Assembly (NCBI GenBank): GCA_024509875.1
Contig: JAMPIV010019862.1
Coordinates: 186,001 to 250,000, forward strand
Direction: 5' to 3'
Length of the DNA: 64,000 nucleotides
Source of the DNA: Oreohelix idahoensis
Lineage: Eukaryota; Mollusca; Gastropoda; Stylommatophora; Oreohelicidae
Positions 53,976 through 63,950 of this stretch are shown here, one piece after another; the stretch's first letter is position 1, and every line of letters starts with the position of its first letter. The translations under genes and the position numbers were made by a program. The notes beneath the pieces were generated by a model that searched no databases, had not been told where the DNA came from, and was given only the letters and a program-made list of their open reading frames with translations.

Positions 53976-54680
53976 GATCGAGTCCAATTAATTACCTTTA
54001 ATGACATACATCATGTAACATTTGTTCTGCCAACAAATATATTTCGTTGAAAGAATCTTTGCTTTTATCACGCGTTATTTGTATTTGTATTAGCAATGGC
54101 CCAACGGGCTGATCACCCGTTTGCCAGTCACTTTGATTACGGAAACAACGACAAACGGATTGATTTGTCGTTGCCCTAAAGACGCCATTAGGCGTAATGG
54201 CCACTGACTGCTTTGCCGGTCGTTGGCTAAGGACGGAAGAAGAAGAAGAGAAGATTAGCAATGGCAAACTACTGAATGAAAAAAATTGCCTAGAAAAATC
54301 ACAAACAGCCAATAAAAGCTGGGGTTGATTGCCACGTCCTGTAAAGGATAAGCAACTAACTTTATTTGTATTAAACTGACGATTAAAATACACAAGCTCA
54401 CAGCATTGTACTAAATCTTCTTTCAATGTCGCTTTTTTTCCTGGTATGTGCTCCACATGTTTGTTACTTCGAATGCATATAACTCATAAATGACTTTACA
54501 TAATAGTTTGCTATTTTGTAAGAAAAGAGTGAAGTAATGCTATATACATATGAATAGTGCCATTAGATTATTACTTGTGAAGTTTTTTTAAATTTTTTTT
54601 TTAATAGAAGGTTGTGCTCATCTCAAGACGCACACAGTGAGGGACATGAGACATCAAATTAAAACTGCAAGTTTCACTTC
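53976..54680. other. Unassigned stretch carrying a SINE insertion
   Basis: On the minus strand, 54270-54456 and 53998-54090 form an open frame when the SINE at 54101-54253 is discounted (HIPGKKATLKEDLVQCCELV, then RDKSKDSFNEIYLLAEQML). The wording looks like real protein but I do not recognise the family. A 152-codon frame runs through the SINE by chance. The rest is AT-rich. Confidence 0.4.
54101..54253 (+). repeat. SINE, 5'-truncated copy
   Basis: Flanked by a 12-bp duplication ATTAGCAATGGC (54089-54100 and 54254-54265). It has GGGCTGATCACCCGTTTGCC, GACGCCATTAGGCG, ACTGCTTTGCCGG and the (GAA)n tail. It matches the second half of 36185-36529. Confidence 0.88.
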
Positions 54681-54872
54681 TAGTAGTAGCAGTAACCCCT
54701 TCAGTCATGACTGACTATGGGAATGCGCCCCTGAGGTGATAGCCTTCAGTTGCTATCTCCTGGTGTTCTTTTCAGTGTGTTGTGAGAGCTTCTTTTAGCC
54801 CAATCTGAGGTGGCACGTAGGGATCATCGCCACCTGGTGCGATCGGCAGCTTTACCCTCTTAGGTTGCTGGA
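54681..54872 (-). pseudogene. L-E LINE 3'-end fragment
   Basis: Phrases CCCCTTCAGTCATGACTGAC, TATGGGAATGCGCCCCTGAG, CCCAATCTGAGGTGG and GGTGCGATCGGCAGCTT match 8456-8650. It is diverged, with no frame left. Confidence 0.8.
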
Positions 54873-55174
54873 TGTTTCACTATTCATTTAATAACATTAC
54901 AGAATGGCAGTCAGTTGTTCATCGCTGTAAACAATGCATTGTTGCAGGTCGTCAACACTTTAAACATGTGTGAATTTAAATGTGAAAATGCCATAATTTT
55001 ATCTCAAATGATAATTGAGTTGCCAGCATTTAAAGTGTGTATACCGTACATAATTTTGAAACACCCTGTAGGCCTATTGTTCGGGTGTTAAAAAAAATAA
55101 AAAAATAAACTGACGCAATATTCTATCTAACATAACTATGTATCAGTTTTACCTTCGTCATCAGTACCCCTCAG
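54873..55174. other. Short unassigned stretch
   Basis: AT-rich. TTTTGAAACACCCTGTA at 55048-55064 has the look of a transposon end, but no partner was found. Confidence 0.4.
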
Positions 55175-55304
55175 CCCCGTAAGGAGCATAGGCCTTCAAC
55201 AAATTTATGACAAGCCTTCATGTTCTGTGCCATTCATTCAAGGTCTTTCCATGTTAAAAAAAAATTCATTTAATATATGTCTCAGATTTTCTTCTCAATG
55301 TCTC
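55175..55304 (-). pseudogene. L-D LINE 3' end, part 1 (split by the LTR element)
   Basis: AAGGAGCATAGGCCTTCAAC matches the end of L-D in reverse (VEGLCS). The copy continues at 63743, after the LTR element and one GTCTC. Confidence 0.72.
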
Positions 55305-57062
55305 TGTGATACTATACTGTAATTTATTTTTTCAATTGGCCCATGTCTTTTTCTCCTTGCAATTTGTTCACTATTTTTAGGAGGGATTACGGGTAACTCT
55401 TCTCCATGTTTCTTCTCCTTCTATTATTTACGTTTTTTCAAGATGAGATCACGATGGAGTTTGATCTATGTGTTTAGAATGGGGGTGTAGGGAATTAGAC
55501 AGTATTTTTCTAGAAGAAAGATTATAGATGCTAGATCAGGATTTGCACCAGTGTCCTTTTTTTTAAAGATATTGCGTGGCCATATACGCATTTTTCGGGA
55601 GTTAAATTATTTGCGGCCATTTTTGCTTCATTTCCGCAGTATAGGGCTAGGCTTAATCTCGTTTCTTTGTCTAAAACCCATGCACGTTACATCAGAACGA
55701 TCTAAGGTTCTGATTGGCTGAGAGCTAACTGCAGTTGAAATGCAGAGCTGCCATTGGCTTTAGAACCACGCCGCGCATATGACGTCATGAAGTCGGCGCG
55801 TGGGGGTCTTGATTATAAAAAGGCCTATATTTCATAGCTTCTTTCTCTTTTAATGAAAAATTGCCAAGCTGGGTGCCAGAAGCAAATTGTCGATTGCCTT
55901 TCAGTTGGACATTCGAGATTTGCAGGTACCGGCTTTGTGGGAATGAGAGCGGAATTTTGAGACCACAAAATTTCTCCCACGGCAAAGTTGGGGCATTCGC
56001 AGAACCGCAAGGGTTTTACGTTAGTTGCCAGTAGTGGAAGGAGAGGAAGAAAATACGTTTTCCCAGCCAGGGGAAGACATTTTCCAGCGAATAGGATTTT
56101 TGTGGATAAATCCTGAGCTCTGACGCTCGTTACACACGCAGATTTGGCAGGCTGCCAGCGTTGTGGTAATTTTATGTTCGCTTCTTCACGGCCATAATAA
56201 AGCCGACGGCCCAGTTATAGGTACTCGGGCAGGTAATTTCAGAGTGGTAGAAGTCCGCTACAGTTCCAGTCCAGAATCCAGTGGGGTTCTGTTAAACCTC
56301 AGTCATCAATTCCAGAGTTAGTGGAGAGAGAGAGGGTAAACATTCTCTCTACTGAAGTCAGCACAGATAGGCAGAACTGTTAGTTTTGGTGAATCATAGC
56401 AGAGGACAGCTGCTGAAGTTTAGAGGTGCAGTTAGTTGTGTTCAGGAGATTCCAGGATAGGCTGTGTAGAACCGAAGTCTGTGCAGAGATTGTGTAGTCA
56501 CTTCGCAGTCGTTCCAGCTATCAGTGGACTTAGAGTTAGAGTTAGAATTTAGAACAGCTAGTTTGGAGTGTAGGCGACATCAAGTGCAGTGCAGTTCATT
56601 TCAGTTAACCTTACCTTCTTTCTCCATACAGGTTGCAATTGTGGGAGAAGGGTTGGGGTTGATGCATTTTTAACTGTGCTTGATTTTGTTTTCAGGTGTG
56701 CATCCTCGCACTTTATGTATATGAGTTGTTTATAGGTGTATAATAAACTTGTATAAATTGTAGCTGGCATCAGTCATTTCCTTTAGTACAGTAGCTATAT
56801 GTTGTCTGTACCTTGGTGTTTGTGAATCTTAATTGAACCTTATCCCATAGGGTAGTTAGAGGTGGTTCGAGGCCATAGCAATTTAAACGTCCGAAGTGGC
56901 GAGGAAAGAATCAACCTCGGTTCTCAACCTCGGAGCCAATGGTCTCAACTTTCACATTTTGCACTATATTTTCTATCTGAATCTATCATTTCAGTCTTTC
57001 TTCTTACTATTGTCTTGTCACTATATGTAGACAGTCTCTAGTCCTAAATCCATTTCGTGACA
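55305..57062 (+). repeat. 5' LTR
   Basis: TATAAAAA at 55814-55821 is a promoter candidate, and AATAAA at 56742-56747 a polyadenylation signal, implying a long R region. From 55877 to the end it is almost identical to 62551-63737. Confidence 0.88.
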
Positions 57063-57175
57063 AAGTGGGTGCTATCGTCCGGTGAATCATCTTTGTTACG
57101 TTCAATTCTGTGATCTTGACAAAGTGGGTGGCGTCGTCCTTGGGATCATCTTTGTTGGGATCACTTCTAGATTCA
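57063..57175 (+). promoter_or_regulatory. Primer-site region, duplicated
   Basis: AAGTGGGTGCTATCGTCCGG follows the LTR, and GACAAAGTGGGTGGCGTCGT then CCTTGGGATCATC recurs 59 bp later. The TGG(N)nTCGTCC pattern resembles retroelement primer sites, but I could not assign a tRNA. Confidence 0.45.
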
Positions 57176-57548
57176 TAGATTGTCTCTGTAGAAAGTTCTG
57201 GAAATAGATTTCTTAATAATCCCCTAGACTTGAGCTATATTAAGACAGATCCAGCTATAGTTTTTTTTCCACAGGTTGTAGTCAGTTTAGATGTTAGTTG
57301 TAGTAAGGTTGTTTATGACTTAGAGGTAATTGATGGCTAATCTAATTTTTTTCTTGACAGGAAAGTAAATTCGGGTTTTGGGTAGCTGGATAACTTGAAT
57401 TTTTTTCAGGTAGTTATTAGTCAGACTTGGTGCTAGTCTGAGTGCGGGTTTTTGCGACAGCATATTCCTAGTAGGTAACAGTAAATTTTTCTTGTTCCTT
57501 TTTTTTGTCATTTCCCCTCGTGGTGAGTTACAGCAGTTCACAAGTAAG

Positions 57549-57725
57549 ATGGCGGAATTGGTCCAGTTACGAGCTGCTTGGCGGGAGGCAGTCGAGGAGA
57601 TGGGAATAGATAAGGCCGAGACCAAGGCATACCTGGAGGCGGAGGAAAAGGAGCAGGCAGCAGAGAGACAACAACATGAACTTGCCATGCGTTTCTCTGG
57701 AACTGCAAATTGGAGCCTCGGATGA
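57549..57725 (+). CDS. Gag-like N-terminal fragment
   Basis: 59 codons starting AAGATGGCGG. MAELVQLRAAWREAVEEMGI followed by an Ala/Glu-rich coiled coil is a pattern seen at the start of Gag in several Ty3-type elements of invertebrates. It overlaps the 630-codon ORF in another frame. The coiled coil (KKREMDRLAKAMEQLAREKE) continues in that frame, so a frameshift near 57700 probably split one protein. Confidence 0.5.
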   Translation: MAELVQLRAAWREAVEEMGIDKAETKAYLEAEEKEQAAERQQHELAMRFSGTANWSLG

Positions 57726-59568
57726 CATTTTAAAGAAATGGGAGAGAGAGCGACAAGAAAGCGCCAAGAAACGGGAGATGGATCGACTAGCAAAGGCGAT
57801 GGAGCAACTAGCAAGGGAAAAAGAGCAACAAGAAAGAGCCGATGAATCTAACCACTCTATTTCTCAAGTTATGTCGCCCATATTGGACCACCCCTCTGAA
57901 AATCTTGCGCCCATAGCAAACGTGTCGGCTCAAACCGCGCCCCAACTCCAGGAAAAGGACTTTCCGTTGGAAATGGACCCGAAGCCCAAACAAGGGAGGG
58001 AGTTAAGTAAGGAAAGCAGACCTTGCAACGCTGGGAAGATTACGAAGCGATCCCAGGCGTGGAAACTGCATAACAGGGGGAATAATGCGAGCAAGCATTA
58101 TAATTCGGATGGCTACCGATTCTCCCATGCTCGTGAGAGAGCACAACATACTCGACACGGAAAGTCGAGGTCAGGGTTCGAATCCCTAATAAGGCATGTT
58201 TCGCCAGCTCCCCAGCGGGACAGCGAAAAACAACAGGCAGAGGCGCATTTGCCTGACATCCCTGTGCAGCCTAATGGCAAAACAGTGGTGATTGTGGAAG
58301 TACATTCTTTGTCGTCGGGAATTAGGCCCCCGATGGTATTAGCTCCTTCAGGAGAGGGACATACTGACAAGAACTGTATTCAAGGAACAGTAGAACAAGT
58401 CACTGAGAGCTTTATCTCAGATTCTCCGCGATCTAACGGGATCTTAAACCGTCAAGTGTCACTGCAGGACACATTCCAACTGACGCCAGTAACTCTCACA
58501 GGGGAGGGCAAGGTTGAAGGTAGAACCAGGGTGTTAGACGGAGAGCTCCCGTGGTCTACAGTTTCATCTCACCAACTTTTCAGGCCAGAAAAGAGTGAGA
58601 AAAGCGGCCTTACGCATTTGCAAGGAGCTACTTTAGAGAGCTCTGTCCCGCTTCATATTGGTAGGGGAAGAGCGATCACAGAACCACTGCCAGGGGCAGA
58701 TATTACCTATCTTTTCCCCAAGATAGAAGCTACTGGGATCAGTGAGAATTCAGTAGAAACCAAGCAAGAGATCGGAAACTCGACACCAGAGGAACCCGAG
58801 ATGGGGCATCTTCATTTTAAGGTACCAGCGGTTTCAAACCCGCTGATGAGCAGCAAGGTAGTCGCCATCGCCAGGCCTCTACATAGCAATTCGGTCATGT
58901 CAGTTGACCAAGCCAGCATTGCGCCGGACAAGGCAAGGGAAGTTCCAGACCCGCCATTGGAGGGCACAGGTCTGAAGAGAGATCGACTCTCCCACCGGAG
59001 CATGGGAGTAGTTATGGAGAGGAAGAAGAAGAAACAGGTGCGCGTTTCTTTGGCCAACAAACTTTTCCAATTTTGGAACAGTGATTCTCGCTCGAGGGAC
59101 ATTACAGTCGGCCGCAGGTATCTCAGGTCAACCAGGTACAGGCCATACAAACGTAAACACCCAGCGAATAGCCTTTATCGGACAGCACATAACCCGCTAA
59201 TTACCTGTACAGTGGTCAGGGAGTTGTGCGGGAGCTGTACTCCCCCAAGGCCAAGAACACTTATCAGGAAGAAACCCTGGAGGAGAAAATTAGGTAAACA
59301 TGGCCAGGTGCACACAGGAAGGAGGTATGTTATGGTTGATTGGCCCAGCCGCCTGCCAGTTGCAGAGCGATTCAAAGACAGAGGGAGAGAAAAGAGGAAG
59401 AGCGACCATTTGTGTTGCGGTCGCAAGGCGGTATTCACCAGTTGTGATCTTACAACTTTAGGGCATACCAACAGCTCTGGAGACCTAGATAGGGGCCAGT
59501 CTGAAAAGAATACAAGTTCCAGTAATCTAGCACGGAATCCCGTACTTCAAAAGGGGGGAGTAATGTGA
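57676..59568 (+). CDS. 630-codon ORF of the LTR element, function unknown
   Basis: It is open from near 57676 to a TGA at 59566-59568, two bases into the 3' LTR, with the last residues (KGGVM) encoded by the polypurine tract. That ending is typical of Gypsy pol. Residues about 15-55 are a charged coiled coil continuing the Gag-like fragment. The middle (about 60-420) is hydrophilic and low in recognised motifs. Residues 440-620 are very basic (MERKKKKQVRVSLANKLFQF, RYLRSTRYRPYKRKHPANSL, RDRGREKRK-type stretches) with scattered Cys. No RT, protease, RNase H or integrase motif is present. A frame this long without breaks suggests recent activity or selection, or a recent deletion fusion of gag and the pol tail. 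I do not recognise a family. Confidence 0.6.
   Translation: MNLPCVSLELQIGASDDILKKWERERQESAKKREMDRLAKAMEQLAREKEQQERADESNHSISQVMSPILDHPSENLAPIANVSAQTAPQLQEKDFPLEMDPKPKQGRELSKESRPCNAGKITKRSQAWKLHNRGNNASKHYNSDGYRFSHARERAQHTRHGKSRSGFESLIRHVSPAPQRDSEKQQAEAHLPDIPVQPNGKTVVIVEVHSLSSGIRPPMVLAPSGEGHTDKNCIQGTVEQVTESFISDSPRSNGILNRQVSLQDTFQLTPVTLTGEGKVEGRTRVLDGELPWSTVSSHQLFRPEKSEKSGLTHLQGATLESSVPLHIGRGRAITEPLPGADITYLFPKIEATGISENSVETKQEIGNSTPEEPEMGHLHFKVPAVSNPLMSSKVVAIARPLHSNSVMSVDQASIAPDKAREVPDPPLEGTGLKRDRLSHRSMGVVMERKKKKQVRVSLANKLFQFWNSDSRSRDITVGRRYLRSTRYRPYKRKHPANSLYRTAHNPLITCTVVRELCGSCTPPRPRTLIRKKPWRRKLGKHGQVHTGRRYVMVDWPSRLPVAERFKDRGREKRKSDHLCCGRKAVFTSCDLTTLGHTNSSGDLDRGQSEKNTSSSNLARNPVLQKGGVM
59549..59563 (+). 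promoter_or_regulatory. Polypurine tract
   Basis: AAAAGGGGGGAGTAA directly before the TG of the 3' LTR. Confidence 0.85.
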
Positions 59569-60145
59569 TACTATACTGTAATTTATTTTTTCAATTGGCC
59601 CATGTCTTTTTCTCCTTGCAATTTGTTCACTATTTTTAGGAGGGATTACGGGTAACTCTTCTCCATGTTTCTTCTCCTTCTATTATTTACGTTTTTTCAA
59701 GATGAGATCACGATGGAGTTTGATCTATGTGTTTAGAATGGGGGTGTAGGGAATTAGACAGTATTTTTCTAGAAGAAAGATTATAGATGCTAGATCAGGA
59801 TTTGCTAGTGTTTTTTTTTTAAAGAAATATTGCGTTTGGCCATATACGCATTTTTTCGGTAGTTAAATTATTTGCGGCCATTTTTGCGCTTCATATTCCG
59901 CAGTATAGGCTAAGGCTTAATCTTGTTCTTTCTTTGTCTAAAACCCATGCACGTTACAGCAGAACAATCTAAGGTTCTGAATTGGCAGTTGAGAGCTAAC
60001 TTGCAGTTGAAATGCAGAGGAGATGGGAATAGACCACGACCGAACCATATGGCGTCATGAAGTCGGAGGTGGGGGTCTTGAGCATAGAGAAACCTAATTT
60101 GCCATGCTTTCTTTCTCTTTGGAATGAAAAATTGCCAAGCCTGGG
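59564..60145 (+). repeat. 3' LTR, first part
   Basis: Identical or nearly so to 55305-55545. From about 59800 it acquires many small indels, and after about 60010 it alternates between LTR wording and internal-region wording. Confidence 0.82.
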
Positions 60146-62234
60146 TGACATTTTAAAGAAATGGGAGAGATATAAAATTAGCCAAAATACGGAAAGCCTA
60201 CAAATAAAATTAATAAAGAGAAGAGCAATGGTAAAATAACAGTGCTGTCACAAAGAATGTACTCGAAATCCCCCTTGTTTTCTGCTTCGTCTGCAAATTG
60301 TAACGCTTTCACGTTGATATAAAAGCTTACTGTATTATTACCCGCCTTCTTCAATGAAACGTGTGCTGCATTTCTAGGAAAAACATTGAGACGTACTGCG
60401 TAATGACCTAAATTAATCCTAACATTAATTATATTACGTTACCAAAACGAACGAACAGATGGACAAAAGGATAGCGAGAAGGGAGAGGCAGAAAGCCGAA
60501 CATTAAACACGCGTCGCGCGATACACAATTACTACTATCACGCGTGTAAGTCTACAAGCACTAATTTTTTTTCAGACGGACAGTGATAAAATACACTACC
60601 CTTTCCCAGAGTTAGGTTTATAAATCATAACAGACTCTTATTAGAAAGATAACAATAGATGGGTTTACGTTTGAACACATAACAGTACCCAGACAGCATA
60701 TCTTCGAAACAGGAGGTAGAAAATACATATTTTGAACGCAGCCACGTAGCTCTTTTAAAGTGGGAAAATTGGGTTCCTTAGGGCTTGCTGACAAATAATA
60801 TGTAAAACGTTACGCCAATAGTCCAGGAATTAATAAATTATACCCAAAATAAAATAGTGAGGCTGCCTGACAGCATGAAATCATTTCTGCTCATAAAATT
60901 TTTTTATAACGTGTTTGAAAAAAACCTTACGTTACAGAAATAGCCTACCATGTAAACTCCAAATTGATTGGAGCGCAACAAATGAAAGCCTAACCACGAT
61001 TGGTCGGGCTATAAATACTATCTTTCGTTGTTAGGGGAAACGGGAAAAGGTAACATTTTTTCAAACACTTGTCGAAACGTGGCTCATTGGCCAGTCTCGC
61101 TGATATACACACTTGGGAGCGTTAGTTCGAGACCACTTGTTTAAATGATCTTGATAAGCAACAGTGCGTTGAAGCCAGCTCATAATTGTGTTAAATAAAA
61201 GCCTGGAACATAGGCAGATGGAAATTTGTGCCAGTTTGTGCCAGAATTCATTGCTAATCAACGTATCTGTGTTTATTCGTATGAATTGTGGTAAGCTTGA
61301 ACCATTCAATATCTTTTAATGAAAATTGAATGTGAATTGTTGATTTATGCCTGTATATATATGTGTAGTTCAGTGGCAAACGTGAGGTAAGCCTGTAATG
61401 CTCCAGCCTGAACAGAGGGTGTCGGAGAGGAAGAAAAAAACGGCATGGAATGGCCAAACAGTACACTGACACCTGGATGATTCTCGATTAAAGAAATAAT
61501 GCTGGAAGTGCAGAGGCGTAGTAACCATTAAGGGGTAATGCTGGTATAAAGTATTTCAGATGAAGCTGACTGTTGGCCTAACGCTCTGAACGCAATGTTT
61601 GTGATGTATTGTGATCAGTGTAAAAAGAAAATATAAATTAGTTATGAAGTAGAGGTACATCCTTCTTGATTTCAGGGACAGTGGTCTTGATGGTACTGAG
61701 CAGCACCTGGTCAGAGCTTTGCTGAATCCAGTGTCGGACAGCATACTCCTTGGTCCTTTTAGCTATCAGTGAGGTGTCTCCAGAGCCCAGAGGAGAATTC
61801 GAGCAGAGGAGTCCTTTCCTGCCGCCATCACGCCAGATAAGCTAACTTGGCCAGCTGAGCTCAACATTATGTCCCCTCATCTTGAACTGACTTTTTAAAA
61901 TTAACATTAAGAGGGGAATTTACTTGTCTTAAAATCAGGAACTGTGAACATCTCCAATACTAGTCCCTAAAGACAAACTATTGAAGTCATGATGACAAAT
62001 ACCAACAGAGCTTGAACAAAACAAAACCAGTATTACCTCTTTTTACTACTACACAACTGACACACATAGAACATTTGTAATAATATATGTCACTACAATA
62101 TTCATATTAAATACATTCTGTACATAACTTGTAATTTAAATTGATTGTGATTCCTGGTTCCCTTGTAGTTGAATCACGACACATATTCATTCATGCCAGT
62201 AATGAATACATATTGATTGTTATTGAAAGTTTAT
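60146..62234. other. Foreign sequence inside the 3' LTR
   Basis: GACATTTTAAAGAAATGGGA at 60146-60165 matches the internal region at 57723-57742. The next 2 kb match nothing else in the window. There is a TATA-like GGGCTATAAATAC near 61006. One minus-strand reading frame (61638-61842) looks protein-like. No transposon ends or target duplication were found at its borders. Confidence 0.5.
61638..61842 (-). CDS. Protein-like open frame, possible terminal exon
   Basis: The minus-strand frame runs from just after a TAG at about 61843 to the TAA at 61638-61640, reading WRDGGRKGLLCSNSPLGSGD, then TSLIAKRTKEYAVRHWIQQS, SDQVLLSTIKTTVPEIKKDV and PLLHN. It is balanced and hydrophilic, unlike the random frames around it. 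It could be the last exon of a host gene or a retroposed piece. No convincing acceptor or polyadenylation signal is seen and the family is not recognised. Confidence 0.3.
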
Positions 62235-63737
62235 CAGTGTCCTTTTTTTTAAAGATCTTTTGCGTAGGTGTTATATACGAGTGTTTTTCAAGAGGTGGAT
62301 TAAATTAAATTGTTTATCTTCTGTTGTTGTGGCTTACACTTAATCTCGTTTCATTGTCACATAACGTACCCATCACATGTTATTCAGAATAATCTGACTG
62401 AGCTAAATGCAGTGTGAAATGCAAGTGCCATTTATTTAGAACACTACTCTTAATGACGTCATGAAGTCGCGCCTTGGGGGCTTGATCTCAGTATAAAGGC
62501 CTATATTTCATAGCTTCTTTCTCTTTATGAAAAAACTTCACCAGCTGGGTGCCAGAAGCAAATTGTTGATTGCCTTTCAGTTGGACATTCGAGATTTGCA
62601 GGTACCGGTTTTGTGGGAATGAGAGCGGAATTTTGAGACCACAAAATTTCTCCCACGGCAAAGTTGGGGCATTCGCAGAACCGCAAGGGTTTTACGTTAG
62701 TTGCCAGTAGTGGAAGGAGAGGAAGAAAATACGTTTTCCCAGCCAGGGGAAGACATTTTCCAGCGAATAGGATTTTTGTGGATAAATCCTGAGCTCTGAC
62801 GCTCGTTACACACGCAGATTTGGCAGGCTGCCAGCGTTGTGGTAATTTTATGTTCGCTTCTTCACGGCCATAATAAAGCCGACGGCCCAGTTATAGGTAC
62901 TCGGGCAGGTAATTTCAGAGTGGTAGAAGTCCGCTACAGTTCCAGTCCAGAATCCAGTGGGGTTCTGGTAAACCTCAGTCATCAATTCCAGAGTTAGTGG
63001 AGAGAGAGAGGGTAAACATTCTCTCTACTGAAGTCAGCACAGATAGGCAGAACTGTTAGTTTTGGTGAATTATAGCAGAGGACAGCTGCTGAAGTTTAGA
63101 GGTGCAGTTAGTTGTGTTCAGGAGATTCCAGGATAGGCTGTGTAGAACCGAGTCTGTGCAGAGATTGTGTAGTCACTTCGCAGTCGTTCCAGCTATCAGT
63201 GGACTTAGAGTTAGAGTTAGAATTTAGAACAGCTAGTTTGGAGTGTAGGCGACATCAAGTGCAGTGCAGTTCATTTCAGTTAACCTTACCTTCTTTCTCC
63301 ATACAGGTTGCAATTGTGGGAGAAGGGTTGGGGTTGATGCATTTTTAACTGTGCTTGATTTTGTTTTCAGGTGTGCATCCTCGCACTTTATGTATATGAG
63401 TTGTTTATAGGTGTATAATAAACTTGTATAAATTGTAGCTGGCATCAGTCATTTCCTTTAGTACAGTAGCTATATGTTGTCTGTACCTTGGTGTTTGTGA
63501 ATCTTAATTGAACCTTATCCCATAGGGTAGTTAGAGGTGGTTCGAGGCCATAGCAATTTAAACGTCCGAAGTGGCGAGGAAAGAATCAACCTCGGTTCTC
63601 AACCTCGGAGCCAATGGTCTCAACTTTCACATTTTGCACTATATTTTCTATCTGAATCTATCATTTCAGTCTTTCTTCTTACTATTGTCTTGTCACTATA
63701 TGTAGACAGTCTCTAGTCCTAAATCCATTTCGTGACA
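62235..63737 (+). repeat. 3' LTR, second part
   Basis: It corresponds to 55549-57062. The first 310 bp are heavily altered by small indels. From 62551 (GCCAGAAGCAAATTG) it is almost identical to the 5' LTR, with AATAAA near 63417. Confidence 0.87.
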
Positions 63738-63742
63738 GTCTC

Positions 63743-63950
63743 AGATGTTTTTTTTTCCAACTTCACCCTGTCACTCTTACTTTGTGGGTTCTAGATCAAG
63801 GGCTGCTTTGTAATTCTATTAACAGTTCTCCTCATTGTGTATCATATTCTAGGACAGCGTCATCTTCTCACAACTTGTTCTATTGGCAGTCGTCTGGTTC
63901 TTGTTGTTAGTTCCACTTGTGTAATTCTTGTCATCCTGTAGAAAATGTAA
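63743..63950 (-). pseudogene. L-D LINE 3' end, part 2
   Basis: GATCAAGGGCTGCTTTGTAA, TTCTATTAACAG, CTCATTGTGTATCATATTCT and GGTTCTTGTTGTTAGTTCCA align in order with 52810-52945 of the other minus-strand L-D copy. It completes the LINE interrupted at 55304. Confidence 0.75.

Larger units (their letters stand above)
55305..63737 (+). mobile_element. LTR retroelement without pol, long ORF, disturbed 3' LTR
   Basis: It starts TGTGATACTATACTG and ends TTCGTGACA, flanked by the 5-bp duplication GTCTC (55300-55304 and 63738-63742). It lies inside an L-D LINE that resumes afterwards, so all 8.4 kb count as one insertion. The 5' LTR is 55305-57062 (1758 bp) and the internal region is 57063-59563. A polypurine tract, AAAAGGGGGGAGTAA, comes directly before the 3' LTR start at 59564. 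The 3' LTR is not normal: its first part is 59564-60145, foreign sequence follows, and an LTR segment running to the end occupies 62235-63737. No protease, RT or integrase is present. Confidence 0.85.

Noticed and set aside
56558..56770. 70-codon frame seen at 56558 and again at 63233
   Set aside because: It is duplicated only because it lies within the two LTRs, and it is antisense to the polyadenylation region.
58165..58200. tRNA-like B box (GGTTCGAATCC) within the 630-codon ORF
   Set aside because: The T-arm pairs over only four bases, no matching acceptor stem or anticodon arm is found upstream, and the stretch lies in an open coding frame.
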